Positions 47,531 to 58,569 of a stretch of 64,000 nucleotides of DNA are shown here, piece after piece. The position numbers and the translations under genes are program-made. Numbering within the stretch: position 1 is the stretch's first letter; each line of letters begins with the position of its first letter. The DNA comes from Nocardioides sp. cx-173 (GTDB taxonomy: Bacteria; Actinomycetota; Actinomycetes; Propionibacteriales; Nocardioidaceae): contig NZ_CP088262.1 in the NCBI RefSeq assembly GCF_021117365.1, forward strand, positions 1,054,001 through 1,118,000. Reading direction: 5' to 3'. Under the pieces are notes generated by a model. The model was not told the DNA's origin, made no database searches, and saw only the letters and a list, made by a program, of their open reading frames with translations.

Positions 47531-48049
47531 ATGCCGACAATCGGAGTGGCCGTAGCGATCCCGGAGCCCTGGGCTACCGAGCTGCAGGACTACCGGACCT
47601 CCGTCGGCGACGCCACGGCCACGATGATCCCCACGCACATCACGCTCGTGCCGCCCACCGAGCTCGACGACGACGGTCTCGCGATCGTCGAGGAGCACCT
47701 CGCCCGCGCCGCCGAGAAGGTGCCGGCGTTCACCGTGCACCTGCGCGGCACCGGCACCTTCCGCCCGGTCTCGCCGGTGGTCTTCGTGACCCTGGTCCGC
47801 GGCATCTCCGAGTGCGAGCTGCTCGCCGACGCCGTACGCCAGGGGCCCCTGGCCACCGACCTGGAGTTCCCGTTCCACCCCCACGTCACCGTCGCGCACC
47901 ATCTCGACGACGACCGCCTGGACCAGGCCTTCGCCGAGCTGTCGGGCTTCGAGTGCGAGTTCGACGTGCACGAGTTCCACCTGTACGTGCACGACACGGA
48001 GCACGGGTGGCGTCCTACCCGGCAGTTCCAGCTGTGCCCGGCAGACTGA
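47531..48049 (+). CDS. 2'-5' RNA ligase / 2H phosphoesterase family protein
   Basis: 172-residue protein with the paired HxT motifs of the 2H superfamily: HIT at residues 36-38 and HVT at 118-120, the two catalytic histidines. The lobes around them, ATMIPTHITLVPPTEL and FPFHPHVTVAHHL, fit ThpR/LigT-like enzymes that cleave or join 2'-5' or cyclic phosphodiesters. Start ATG 47531. Physiological substrate unknown. Confidence 0.87.
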   Translation: MPTIGVAVAIPEPWATELQDYRTSVGDATATMIPTHITLVPPTELDDDGLAIVEEHLARAAEKVPAFTVHLRGTGTFRPVSPVVFVTLVRGISECELLADAVRQGPLATDLEFPFHPHVTVAHHLDDDRLDQAFAELSGFECEFDVHEFHLYVHDTEHGWRPTRQFQLCPAD

Positions 48050-48078
48050 CCGCTCCCGATCCCGGCAGGTGATGGTGC

Positions 48079-49140
48079 ATGGCCTCCTTCAAGGAACGAC
48101 TCTCCGCGCGCATGACGCGCGTGCGCGAGCGACGTCCGATCATCGACCACCTGGTGCGCATGCAGGAGCACTACGGCGGGGTGAAGGCCGGGCAGCAGGC
48201 GGGGGCCGTCACCTACTTCGGCTTCCTGTCCTTCTTCCCGATCCTGGCGCTGTCCTTCGCGGTGGTCGGCTGGATCTCGAAGGTCTACCCCGACGCGCGT
48301 GACACCACCGTCGAGGCGATCCAGTCGGTCTTCCCCGGGATGATCGGCAACGGCGAGGGCCAGATCGCCCTGGCCGACATCGAGGGCGCCGCCGGCGCGG
48401 CCGTGGGCTTCGGGCTCCTCGGCGTCGCGTACGCCGGCCTGGGCTGGCTCTCCAGCCTGCGCGACGCCCTGCTGGTGACCTTCGAGATGCCGAGCTTCGA
48501 GCAGCCCAGCTTCGTGGTCGGCAAGCTCCGTGACGTGGTGACGCTGGTGGCCGTCGGCGTCACCCTGCTGCTGAGCGTGGCGATCTCCGGGGTGGTGGCG
48601 GGCGGGTCCGAGCAGGTGCTCGAGTGGCTGGGCCTCGGCGTGGCGCTGAAGCCGCTCCTGTGGGTCCTCGGCGTGGTCGTCGGACTGCTCGCCAGCACCG
48701 TGCTGTTCCTCGCCCTGTTCCGGCTGCTTGCGGACCCGCACACGCCGAAGCGCTCGCTGGCGTCGGGCGCTCTGCTCGGTGCGGTCGGCTTCGAGATCCT
48801 CAAGCTGTTGTCGAGCACGCTGCTCAAGACGACCCAGGGGCAGCCGGCCTTCCAGGCGTTCGGGATCGCGCTGATCCTGGTCGTCTGGATCAACTACTTC
48901 TCGCGGGTCGTCCTGTACGCCGCCGCCTGGGCGCACACCTCACCGGCGGCCCGGGCCGCCCGCGTCGAGGAGCCGGTGGCCGTGCAGGGGCCGCAGGTGC
49001 CGTCCCTGACCGATCTCCCTGCGACGTCCGTCGCGGGGGAGCGCCCGCCGGGTGCAGGCTCTTGGAAGGGCCCGTTCGTCGCCGGGGCCGGCGCCATGCT
49101 GGCCCTGACCGCTGTCATGAGGAAGAAGGAGCATCCATGA
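48079..49140 (+). CDS. YihY/YhjD (BrkB-like) inner membrane protein
   Basis: 353-residue membrane protein with about six helices. Family signs: QQAGAVTYFGFLSFFPILAL near the N-terminus (helix 1), central YAGLGWLSSLRDAL, and GFEILKLLSSTLLK and IALILVVWINYFSRVVLY near the C-terminal helices. Not an RNase despite old naming of this family. Start ATG 48079. Same context as Rv3335c next to trpS. A short membrane protein gene overlaps its stop. Confidence 0.9.
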   Translation: MASFKERLSARMTRVRERRPIIDHLVRMQEHYGGVKAGQQAGAVTYFGFLSFFPILALSFAVVGWISKVYPDARDTTVEAIQSVFPGMIGNGEGQIALADIEGAAGAAVGFGLLGVAYAGLGWLSSLRDALLVTFEMPSFEQPSFVVGKLRDVVTLVAVGVTLLLSVAISGVVAGGSEQVLEWLGLGVALKPLLWVLGVVVGLLASTVLFLALFRLLADPHTPKRSLASGALLGAVGFEILKLLSSTLLKTTQGQPAFQAFGIALILVVWINYFSRVVLYAAAWAHTSPAARAARVEEPVAVQGPQVPSLTDLPATSVAGERPPGAGSWKGPFVAGAGAMLALTAVMRKKEHP

Positions 49141-49361
49141 GGTTCGAGCGCAAGCACGCCGTCCTGCTGCTGGCCGTCGCGGCGTGGAACGTCGTCACCT
49201 TCGGCCAGTTCGCCCGCAACCTGTGGTCGGCCTACGACTCCGGCGAGGACCGCGCCACCGGCTACTGGGTCGCGCACTCGGTCCTGATCGTCGTCAACAT
49301 CGCCATCGCCGCCATCCTGGGCTCCCTCGGCTGGAAGGCCCTGCGCGCCACCCGCAGGTGA
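49137..49361 (+). CDS. Small two-helix membrane protein (SCO4848-like)
   Basis: 74-residue protein: basic start (MRFERKHA), one hydrophobic segment (about 8-24), a polar loop with FARNLWSAYDSGEDRATGYW, then a second helix (about 45-66). Start ATG 49137 overlaps the preceding stop by ATGA, with AGGAAGAAGGAG upstream. The pattern resembles small SCO4848-family membrane proteins; function unknown. Confidence 0.75.
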   Translation: MRFERKHAVLLLAVAAWNVVTFGQFARNLWSAYDSGEDRATGYWVAHSVLIVVNIAIAAILGSLGWKALRATRR

Positions 49362-49371
49362 CCCGCTCGGT

Positions 49372-49413
49372 GGTCGAGGTGCGAAGGCGCCCTGGCGCCT
49401 GAGCCTCGAGACC
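49372..49413. repeat. Interspersed-type palindromic element
   Basis: Imperfect inverted repeat: GGTCGAGG (49372-49379) with CCTCGAGACC (49404-49413), and inner AGGCGCC (49385-49391) with GGCGCCT (49394-49400). I recall similar GGTCGAGG...CCTCGAGACC elements scattered between genes of Nocardioides genomes; only one copy is seen here. Confidence 0.5.
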
Positions 49414-49425
49414 CGGTGAGACGAA

Positions 49426-49456
49426 GAAGGGCGGTGACCTGTGGTCACCGCCCTTC
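49426..49456. terminator. Strong hairpin between convergent membrane-protein and sdhB genes
   Basis: 14-bp perfect stem GAAGGGCGGTGACC (49426-49439) with its complement at 49443-49456, three-base loop, followed by CTTCGCTT on the plus strand. Most likely ends the plus-strand operon; may also serve sdhCAB. Confidence 0.75.
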
Positions 49457-49563
49457 CTTCGCTTACGGGGTTTCGGCGCGCTCGCGCGGCTTCGTCCCTC
49501 AGCCGCGTCGCTTGCTCAACCTTCGCGCGCCACGCGCCGCGCTCCTGCGTCGCGCGCCGCTGC

Positions 49564-50303
49564 TCACTTGCCGTGGCGGAGGGCCGCGTGGAGGTCCCAG
49601 TTGAGGCGGGAGATCACGTCGAGGGGGATCTCCTTGGGGCACGAGGCGGTGCACTCGCCGATGTTGGTGCAGCCGCCGAAGCCCTCGGCGTCGTGCTGGG
49701 CGACCATGTTGACGACGCGGGTGTCGCGCTCGGCCTGGCCCTGGGGCAGCTCGCCGAGGTGGGTGATCTTCGCGCCGACGAACAGCGAGGCCGAGCCGTT
49801 GGGGCAGGCCGCGACGCAGGCGCCGCAGCTGATGCAGGTGGCGACGTCGAAGGCCCGGTCGGCCTTGTCCTTCGGCACCGGGGTGGCGTGGGCGTCGGGC
49901 GCCGCTCCGGTGTTGACCGAGATGTAGCCGCCCTGCTGGATGATCCGATCGAAGGCGCTGCGGTCGACGATCAGGTCCTTGATGACCGGGAACGCCTCGG
50001 CGCGCCACGGCTCGATGGTGATCGAGTCGCCGTCCTTGAAGGAGCGCATGTGGAGCTGGCAGGTGGTGGTGACCTCGGGCCCGTGGGCCTCGCCGTTGAT
50101 CATCAGCCCGCAGCTGCCGCAGATGCCCTCGCGACAGTCCGAGTCGAACGCGACCGGCTCCTCGCCCTTGGCGTTGAGGTCCTCGTTGAGGACGTCGAGC
50201 ATCTCCAGGAAGGACATGTCCTCCGAGACCTCGTCGAGCTCATAGGTGTGGATCCGGCCGGCGGTGACCGCGTCAGGCTGGCGCCAGATGTTCAGAGTGA
50301 ATT

Positions 50304-50307
<4 letters not shown>
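49564..50307 (-). CDS. sdhB: Succinate dehydrogenase iron-sulfur subunit (first complex)
   Basis: 247-residue SdhB of respiratory complex II. [2Fe-2S] cysteines in [11 protein letters not shown] plus the later C of TTTCQLH; [4Fe-4S]/[3Fe-4S] cysteines in [14 protein letters not shown] and [15 protein letters not shown]. Start GTG 50305-50307 overlaps the sdhA stop (GTGA). Last gene of sdhCAB. Electron path: FAD of SdhA to these clusters to quinone at SdhC. Confidence 0.96.
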
Positions 50308-52334
<2,027 letters not shown>

Positions 52335-52349
52335 GTCGCTGCACCTTCC

Positions 52350-53060
52350 TTACTTGGTGATGACGCCGGCGAGGATGAAGATCGGGACCAGGGAGAAGCC
52401 CCCGGCGATCACGATCGCGAGGATCGCGCCGAGCGTCTTGGCGTTGCGCCGCGCCTTGTCGTTGTTGGTCAGACCCAGGGTCTGGGCGGCGCTGAAGACG
52501 CCGTGGTGCAGGTGCATGCCGAGGGCGACCATGGCGACCAGGTAGATCGCCGTCAGCCACCACACGTCGAAGCTGTCGACCATGAGGTTGTAGGGATCGT
52601 TGGTCGGTCCGCCCTGGACGTTGATCTTGCCGATCGTGAAGTTCAGCAGGTGCCAGATGATGAAGAAGAGCAGGGTCAGGCCGCCCCAGCGCATCGTGCG
52701 CGAGGAGAGCGTCGAGCCCTTGCTCTTCTTGACGACGTACTTGACGGGGCGGGCGTGGTTGGCACGTCGCCACAGCGCCGCGGCGCTCGCCACGTGGACG
52801 ACCAGTGCGACGATCAGCACCACGCGGATGATCCAGAGCGCGCCCTCGTAGGGGAGCAGCGGCACGCCGATCTCCCGGATGTGGTGGGCGTACTCGTTGA
52901 ACGAGTCGTGCCCTCCGAAGGCCTTGAGGTTGCCGTACATGTGCATCAGCACGAAGCCGATGAACACCAAGCCGCTGACGGCCATGAGCATCTTCAGTGC
53001 GATCGTCGAGCGGGATGCGCGCGCGCCCTTCACGAGGGCGGGCGGAGTCGTGGTTGGCAC
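52350..53060 (-). CDS. sdhC: Succinate dehydrogenase cytochrome b subunit (first complex)
   Basis: 236-residue five-helix membrane anchor of a type-B complex II, expected to hold haem b and the quinone site. Histidines sit in helices: VLMHMYGN, FIIWHLLNFT and GMHLHHGVF. Start GTG 53058-53060. A TAAAGT hexamer on the minus strand (53069-53074) eight bases upstream could be the -10 of a near-leaderless sdhCAB transcript. A metal-box-like palindrome lies 63 bases upstream. Confidence 0.94.
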   Translation of the reverse strand: MPTTTPPALVKGARASRSTIALKMLMAVSGLVFIGFVLMHMYGNLKAFGGHDSFNEYAHHIREIGVPLLPYEGALWIIRVVLIVALVVHVASAAALWRRANHARPVKYVVKKSKGSTLSSRTMRWGGLTLLFFIIWHLLNFTIGKINVQGGPTNDPYNLMVDSFDVWWLTAIYLVAMVALGMHLHHGVFSAAQTLGLTNNDKARRNAKTLGAILAIVIAGGFSLVPIFILAGVITK

Positions 53061-53122
53061 AAGAACGCACTTTACGGCTGCTACGCACGGGTAATGACCG
53101 TGGGTGGTGTGACTTAGCCCCC

Positions 53123-53138
53123 GTAAGGCTACCCTTAC
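53123..53138. promoter_or_regulatory. Palindrome resembling a DtxR/IdeR iron box upstream of sdhC
   Basis: GTAAGGCTACCCTTAC has 6-bp inverted arms and matches 12 of 19 positions of the TTAGGTTAGGCTAACCTAA-type consensus by my alignment. It is 63 bases before the sdhC start. Iron control of SDH is known in Corynebacterium via DtxR; here it is a possibility only, as the match is partial. Confidence 0.35.
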
Positions 53139-53167
53139 CCGCCCTCGATCTCAGCCGAGTGTGGCGC

Positions 53168-53800
53168 TCACCGGGCCGCCACGCGCTCCAGCACGTCCGG
53201 GTCGCGCAGGGGCGGGCCGTGTCCGAACAGCGCCAGAGAGGGCCGCAGCGCGGCCAGCCGGCGCATCGAGGCGCGGTTGACGGCCACGTCGGCGGTGAGG
53301 AAGGACCACGGGGCGCTCACGCGCCCGAGGTGGAAGAAGACGTCGCCGGCGATGAGGACCCGGTCGGACTCCCGCCACAGCGCGATGTGGCCGGGGGAGT
53401 GGCCCGGCACCTCGAGGACCTCGAAGCCGGCCACCTCGTCGCCCTCCACGAGCCCGCGGGAGACGGCGTACGACGGCACCTGGGGCAGCTTGGCCAGCAC
53501 CTGGGGGAGCAGGCCGGGCCCGATCACCGGGGTGGCGGTCTCGATGGCCTCGGCGTCCGCGGCGCCGCACCACAGCGGCAGGCCCATGGCCTCGCACACC
53601 GCTCGGCTGGACCCGAAGTGGTCGGGGTGGGCGTGGGTGACGGCGTGCGCGGTGACCAGATGGCCGGAGAGCTCGCGCAGCAGGCGTCTGCGCGCGCCCG
53701 GCGTGCCCGCGTCGACGAGGACGTCGCCGACGAGGTAGCAGTTGACCAGGTGGGGCGGGCGTCCCCTCAGGAGCTGGACGCCGGGCGCGATCTCACGCAC
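53168..53800 (-). CDS. MBL-fold metallo-hydrolase
   Basis: 210-residue protein of the metallo-beta-lactamase fold. Zinc motifs: HAVTHAHPDHFG (HxHxDH), then VPGHSPGHIAL (second His), RVLIAGDVFF (bridging Asp) and ALFGHGPPL (last His). Start chosen at GTG 53798-53800 (VREIAPGVQLLRG), which begins at the usual first strand; the frame continues 24 codons upstream. Between sdhC and a divergent LLM oxidoreductase. Reaction unknown. Confidence 0.87.
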   Translation of the reverse strand: MREIAPGVQLLRGRPPHLVNCYLVGDVLVDAGTPGARRRLLRELSGHLVTAHAVTHAHPDHFGSSRAVCEAMGLPLWCGAADAEAIETATPVIGPGLLPQVLAKLPQVPSYAVSRGLVEGDEVAGFEVLEVPGHSPGHIALWRESDRVLIAGDVFFHLGRVSAPWSFLTADVAVNRASMRRLAALRPSLALFGHGPPLRDPDVLERVAAR

Positions 53801-53889
53801 AGGCGGATCATAGGCGCGCGAACGCCCCTCGGCCCGGACGAAGTCCGGCGCACGGGAAGGGTGAAGGTTCAACCAGCGTTGGGGCAGGC

Positions 53890-54909
53890 ATGAAGAAGAT
53901 CGGCTTCCTGTCCTTCGGCCACTGGTCGTCCACGCCGCACTCGCAGGCCCGCTCGGCCTCGGACGTGCTGCTGCAGTCGATCGACCTGGCCGTGGCCGCC
54001 GAGGAGCTCGGCGCGGACGGCGCCTACTTCCGGGTGCACCACTTCGCGCAGCAGCTGTCCTCGCCGTTCCCGCTGCTGGCCGCGGTCGGCGCGCGGACGA
54101 GCCGGATCGAGATCGGCACCGGCGTCATCGACATGCGCTACGAGAACCCGCTCTACATGGCCGAGGACGCGGGCGCCGCGGACCTGATCTCCGGTGGCCG
54201 CCTGCAGCTGGGCATCAGCCGCGGCTCACCGGAGCAGGTCATCGACGGCTACCGCTACTTCGGGCACGAGCCCGGCGAGGGCAAGGACCACGCCGCGATG
54301 GCGCGCGAGCACACGAGGGTCCTGCTGGAGGTGCTGCGCGGGGAGGGGTTCGCCGAGCCGAACCCGCGCCCGATGTTCCCCAACCCGCCGGGACTGCTGC
54401 GCATCGAGCCGCACTCGCCGGGGCTGCGTGAGCGCATCTGGTGCGGTGCGGGGACCCGGGACACCGCGGAGTGGGCGGCGCGCCAGGGCATGAACCTGAT
54501 GAGCTCGACCCTGCTGAGCGAGGACACCGGCGTGCCGTTCCACCAGCTGCAGGCCGAGCAGATCGAGCGGTTCCGTGCCGCCTGGGCCGAGGCCGGGCAT
54601 CCCCGGGAGCCGCGGGTCTCGGTCAGCCGCAGCATCTTCCCGGTCGTCAGCGACCTGGACCGCGCCTACTTCGGTCGCGAGGGCGGCGGCGGGGACCAGG
54701 TCGGCTACCTGGACGGCGGCAAGGCGCGCTTCGGCAAGACCTACGCCGGCTCCCCGGAGCGCCTCGTCGAGGAGCTGGCCCGCGACGAGGCGGTCGCGGC
54801 GGCCGACACCCTGCTGCTGACCATCCCCAACCAGTTGGGCGTCGACTACAACGCCCACGTCCTGGAGACCGTCCTGAGCGACCTGGCGCCGGGGCTCGGC
54901 TGGCGCTGA
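53890..54909 (+). CDS. LLM-class flavin-dependent oxidoreductase
   Basis: 339-residue luciferase-like TIM-barrel protein. Seen: IGFLSFGHWS, EELGADGAYFRVHHFAQQ (Lux-type helix with HH), IEIGTGVIDMRYENPLYMAEDAG, and GGRLQLGISRGSP, the flavin phosphate region. These features suit FMN-dependent alkanal-monooxygenase-like members at least as well as F420-dependent ones. Start ATG 53890. A hairpin follows the stop. Substrate unknown. Confidence 0.88.
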   Translation: MKKIGFLSFGHWSSTPHSQARSASDVLLQSIDLAVAAEELGADGAYFRVHHFAQQLSSPFPLLAAVGARTSRIEIGTGVIDMRYENPLYMAEDAGAADLISGGRLQLGISRGSPEQVIDGYRYFGHEPGEGKDHAAMAREHTRVLLEVLRGEGFAEPNPRPMFPNPPGLLRIEPHSPGLRERIWCGAGTRDTAEWAARQGMNLMSSTLLSEDTGVPFHQLQAEQIERFRAAWAEAGHPREPRVSVSRSIFPVVSDLDRAYFGREGGGGDQVGYLDGGKARFGKTYAGSPERLVEELARDEAVAAADTLLLTIPNQLGVDYNAHVLETVLSDLAPGLGWR

Positions 54910-54928
54910 CCCGCTCCGGGGGAGCGGG
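54910..54928 (+). terminator. Hairpin after the LLM oxidoreductase gene
   Basis: CCCGCTCC (54910-54917) pairs with GGAGCGGG (54921-54928), 3-base loop, directly after the stop. No T-run. Confidence 0.55.
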
Positions 54929-55012
54929 AGGGAGCCGAATCTCGTCGGTGTGGGCTCTTTCACATCCGCCGGATTCTGTGCAGACTCAGGCCCGGACTCC
55001 ACGGAGGTGGGC

Positions 55013-55798
55013 ATGACGACTGGCGTGCACGGGCCGAGCAGGGCCGAGATCGACGAGAGGACCCTGCGCCCGGACCGGTGGTGGCTCTCGCCGCTCACCA
55101 CGTTCGTGGTCTTCAGCGCGTTCGTGGTCTACGCCACCGTCCGGGCCTTCATGGGTCGCGACTACTACGCCTCGCCGTACCTCTCGCCGTTCTACTCGCC
55201 GTGCCTCGGCGACTGCGTGAGTGGCGCCTCCGACTTCGGCCAGCCGTTTCGCGCGTGGCCTCTCTCGGCGGCGCTGCTCATCCTGATCTTCCCGCTTGGC
55301 TTCCGGATGACCTGCTACTACTACCGCAAGGCCTACTACCGGGCCTTCTGGCTGTCCCCGCCGGCGTGCGCAGTGGCGGAGCCGAAGGCCAAGTACACCG
55401 GTGAGACGCGCCTCCCGCTCCTGCTCCAGAACGCCCACCGCTACTTCTGGTACGCCGCCGTGCTGGTCGGCCTGGTGCTGAGCTTCGACGTGGTGCTGGC
55501 CTTCCGCAACGAGGATCACGAGTGGGGCCACATGGGCCTCGGCACCCTGCTCATGCTGATCAACGTGGTGCTGATCTGGCTCTACACGCTCTCGTGCCAC
55601 TCCTGTCGCCACACGGTCGGGGGCCGGCTGCGGCACTTCTCCCAGCATCCGGTCCGCTACAAGCTCTGGACCTGGGTCTCCCGCCTCAACCAGGACCACG
55701 GGCGCTATGCCTGGTACTCGCTGTTCTCGGTGGCGCTGGTCGACCTCTACATCTTCCTGATCGCCAACGGCACCATCGAGGATGTGACGTTCTTCTGA
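55013..55798 (+). CDS. Membrane-anchor subunit of second (Sdh1-type) succinate dehydrogenase
   Basis: 261-residue membrane protein with about five helices (roughly 28-45, 82-98, 142-162, 174-190, 238-255), in first position of an anchor-flavoprotein-iron-sulfur operon. It matches in size and layout the anchor of mycobacterial Sdh1 (Rv0249c type). His and Cys cluster in LYTLSCHSCRHTVGG and NAHRYFWYA. Such anchors are divergent from SdhC/SdhD and some lack haem. Start ATG 55013 behind GGAGG. Its stop overlaps the next start by 1 base (TGATG). Confidence 0.82.
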   Translation: MTTGVHGPSRAEIDERTLRPDRWWLSPLTTFVVFSAFVVYATVRAFMGRDYYASPYLSPFYSPCLGDCVSGASDFGQPFRAWPLSAALLILIFPLGFRMTCYYYRKAYYRAFWLSPPACAVAEPKAKYTGETRLPLLLQNAHRYFWYAAVLVGLVLSFDVVLAFRNEDHEWGHMGLGTLLMLINVVLIWLYTLSCHSCRHTVGGRLRHFSQHPVRYKLWTWVSRLNQDHGRYAWYSLFSVALVDLYIFLIANGTIEDVTFF

Positions 55799-57711
55799 TG
55801 AGCACCCCCGTGAACGACCGGCACCCGATGACGGGCAACGAGATGTCCGGCGAGGCCGCCGGCGGCATGGAGCGCCACACCTACGACGTCGTCGTGGTCG
55901 GTGCCGGCGGCGCCGGCCTCCGCGCCGCCATCGCCGCCCACGAGGCCGGAGCCCGCACCGCGCTGGTCTGCAAGTCCCTGCTCGGCAAGGCCCACACGGT
56001 CATGGCCGAGGGCGGCATCGCCGCCGCCATGGCCAACAGGTGGCCCGAGGACAACTGGGAGGTGCACTTCCGCGACACCATGCGTGGCGGCAAGATGCTC
56101 AACAACTGGCGGATGGCCCAGCTGCACGCGCAGGAGGCGCCCGAGCGGGTCATGGAGCTCGAGGACTGGGGCGCGCTCTTCGACCGCACCGACGACGGCC
56201 TGATCTCCCAGCGCGACTTCGGCGGCCACAAGTACGCCCGGCTCGCCCACGTCGGCGACCGCACCGGCCTGGAGATGATCCGCACCCTGCAGCAGCGCGC
56301 GGTGTCGCTCGGGATCGACGTGTTCATGGAGTGCACGGTCACCGAGATCCTGCTCGACGAGGGGGCCGGTGGCGCGGTGGCCGGGGCCTTCGCCTACTGG
56401 CGCGAGACCGGCCGCTTCGTCCTCTTCGAGACCCCCAGCGTCATCCTCGCCACCGGCGGCATCGGCAAGTCCTTCAAGGTCACGTCCAACTCGTGGGAGT
56501 ACACCGGCGACGGCCACGCGCTCGCGATGCGGTCGGGAGCCTCGCTGATCAACATGGAGTTCGTGCAGTTCCACCCGACGGGGATGGTCTGGCCCCCCTC
56601 GGTGAAGGGGCTGCTCGTCACGGAGTCGGTGCGTGGCGACGGCGGGATCCTGAAGAACTCCGAGGGCGAGCGGTTCATGTTCGACTACATCCCGGAGTAC
56701 TTCAAGAGCGAGACGGCCGACACCGTGGAGGAGGCCGACCGCTGGTACGAGGACAAGGCGAACAACCGGCGGCCACCCGAGCTGCTGCCGCGCGACGAGG
56801 TCGCCCGGGCGATCAACTCCGAGATCAAGGCCGGCCGCGGCACCCCGCACGGCGGCATCTACCTCGACATCGCCTCGCGCCGCTCGCGGGAGTTCATCCG
56901 CAAGCGGCTGCCCTCGATGTACCACCAGTTCAAGGAGCTCGCCGACGTCGACATCACCGCCGAGCCGATGGAGATCGGCCCCACCTGCCACTACGTGATG
57001 GGCGGGGTGGAGGTCGACGCCGACACCCAGGAGAGCTCGGTCACCGGGCTGTACGCCGTCGGCGAGTGCTCGGGCGGCATGCACGGCTCCAACCGGCTGG
57101 GCGGCAACTCGCTGGGGGACCTGCTGGTCTTCGGCAAGCGCGCCGGCGAGGCCGCGACGGCGTACGTGAACGCCCTGCGTGCCTCCGGCCGCGACGTCGT
57201 GGTCGACGAGAGGGACGTCAAGGCCGCCGAGCAGAGCGCGCTGGCGCCGTTCGAGGTGGAGGGCGGGGAGAACCCCTACACGATCCAGTCCGACCTGCAG
57301 CAGTCCATGAACGACCTCGTCGGCATCATCCGCACGGCGCCGGAGCTCGAGCGGTCGCTGAGCGAGATCGAGGCGTTCAAGGTGCGCGCGGCGTCGATGA
57401 AGGTGGAGGGGCACCGGCAGTACAACCCCGGCTGGCACCTCGCGCTGGACCTGCGCAACATGCTGATCGTCAGCGAGTGCATCGCGAAGGCGGCGCTGGC
57501 GCGAGAGGAGTCGCGCGGCGGTCATACCCGCGACGACTTCCCCGGCCCCGACGAGGAGTGGGCCACCAAGAACCTCGTCGTCAACCTGAACGCCGAGGGC
57601 ACCGGCGTCGATCTGTATGAGAAGCCACTCCCGGTGATGCCCGACGAGCTCCAGAAGTACTTCGAGCCCGCGACGGCCGAGCCACCCGCCGAGAGCAAGG
57701 AGGGGAAGTAG
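55798..57711 (+). CDS. sdhA: Succinate dehydrogenase/fumarate reductase flavoprotein subunit (second complex)
   Basis: 637-residue flavoprotein. FAD-binding VVVVGAGGAGLRAAIAAHEA; covalent-FAD His in KAHTVMAEGGIAAA; substrate motifs QFHPTGMVWPP and GPTCHYVMGGVEVD; C-terminal SNRLGGNSLGDLLVFGKRA. It differs clearly from the first SdhA (50304-52334) and is closer to the mycobacterial Sdh1 (Rv0248c) kind. Start ATG 55798; ATG codons further in are less likely. Followed two bases later by its iron-sulfur partner. Confidence 0.95.
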   Translation: MSTPVNDRHPMTGNEMSGEAAGGMERHTYDVVVVGAGGAGLRAAIAAHEAGARTALVCKSLLGKAHTVMAEGGIAAAMANRWPEDNWEVHFRDTMRGGKMLNNWRMAQLHAQEAPERVMELEDWGALFDRTDDGLISQRDFGGHKYARLAHVGDRTGLEMIRTLQQRAVSLGIDVFMECTVTEILLDEGAGGAVAGAFAYWRETGRFVLFETPSVILATGGIGKSFKVTSNSWEYTGDGHALAMRSGASLINMEFVQFHPTGMVWPPSVKGLLVTESVRGDGGILKNSEGERFMFDYIPEYFKSETADTVEEADRWYEDKANNRRPPELLPRDEVARAINSEIKAGRGTPHGGIYLDIASRRSREFIRKRLPSMYHQFKELADVDITAEPMEIGPTCHYVMGGVEVDADTQESSVTGLYAVGECSGGMHGSNRLGGNSLGDLLVFGKRAGEAATAYVNALRASGRDVVVDERDVKAAEQSALAPFEVEGGENPYTIQSDLQQSMNDLVGIIRTAPELERSLSEIEAFKVRAASMKVEGHRQYNPGWHLALDLRNMLIVSECIAKAALAREESRGGHTRDDFPGPDEEWATKNLVVNLNAEGTGVDLYEKPLPVMPDELQKYFEPATAEPPAESKEGK

Positions 57712-57713
57712 CC

Positions 57714-58484
57714 ATGGGGTACGACCTGAAGATGCGCATCTGGCGCGGTGACCAGTCCGGCGGCGCGCTGGGCGACTACACGGTGGAGGTGTCCGAGGGC
57801 GAGGTCGTCCTCGACGCGCTCCACCGCGTGCAGGCAAGCCAGGCCGGCGACCTCGCGATCCGCTGGAACTGCAAGGCCGGCAAGTGCGGCTCCTGCAGCG
57901 CCGAGATCAACGGGCGGCCCCGGCTGCTGTGCATGACCCGGCTCTCGGACTTCGAGGAGGGTGAGACCGTCACGGTCACGCCGCTGCGGGCCTTCCCGGT
58001 GATCCGCGACCTGGTCACCGACGTCTCCTTCAACTACGAGAAGGCACGCGAGCTGCCGTCGTTCGCGCCCCCGCCGCGCGATGCGGACGGCAAGCGGCGC
58101 ATGGCGCAGGTGGACGTCGAGCGCGGCCAGGAGTTCCGCAAGTGCATCGAGTGTTTCCTGTGCCAGAACGTCTGTCACGTCGTGCGTGACCACGAGGAGA
58201 ACAAGCCGGCCTTCGCGGGGCCCCGCTTCTTCCTGCGCTACGCCGAGCTGGACATGCACCCACTCGACACCCACGACCGGCGCGAGCTCGCCCAGGGCGC
58301 AGCGGGTCTGGGGATGTGCAACATCACCAAGTGCTGCACCGAGGTCTGCCCGGAGGGCATCAAGATCACGGACAACGCGATCATCCCGATGAAGGAGCGC
58401 GTGGTCGACCGCAAGTACGACCCGCTGGTCTGGCTGGGCAACAAGATCGGGCTGCGCAACAAGGACATCGACGGCCGCACCTGA
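57714..58484 (+). CDS. sdhB: Succinate dehydrogenase/fumarate reductase iron-sulfur subunit (second complex)
   Basis: 256-residue protein. [2Fe-2S] cysteines CKAGKCGSCSAE plus LLCMTRL; then CIECFLCQNVCH for the [4Fe-4S] cluster and CNITKCCTEVCPEGI for the third. The motifs differ from the first SdhB (CFLCQNVCH versus CGACVAACP), supporting a separate lineage. Start ATG 57714 with AGGAGGGGAAG upstream. End of operon; 85 bases before the next gene. Confidence 0.95.
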   Translation: MGYDLKMRIWRGDQSGGALGDYTVEVSEGEVVLDALHRVQASQAGDLAIRWNCKAGKCGSCSAEINGRPRLLCMTRLSDFEEGETVTVTPLRAFPVIRDLVTDVSFNYEKARELPSFAPPPRDADGKRRMAQVDVERGQEFRKCIECFLCQNVCHVVRDHEENKPAFAGPRFFLRYAELDMHPLDTHDRRELAQGAAGLGMCNITKCCTEVCPEGIKITDNAIIPMKERVVDRKYDPLVWLGNKIGLRNKDIDGRT

Positions 58485-58569
58485 GCCGATTCGCCCGCCC
58501 TCGGAGTTTGGTCGTGCGTTCACCGGGTAGGAACCCGGCCTCACGTACCGCGAGTCGAAGGGCAGGGGA

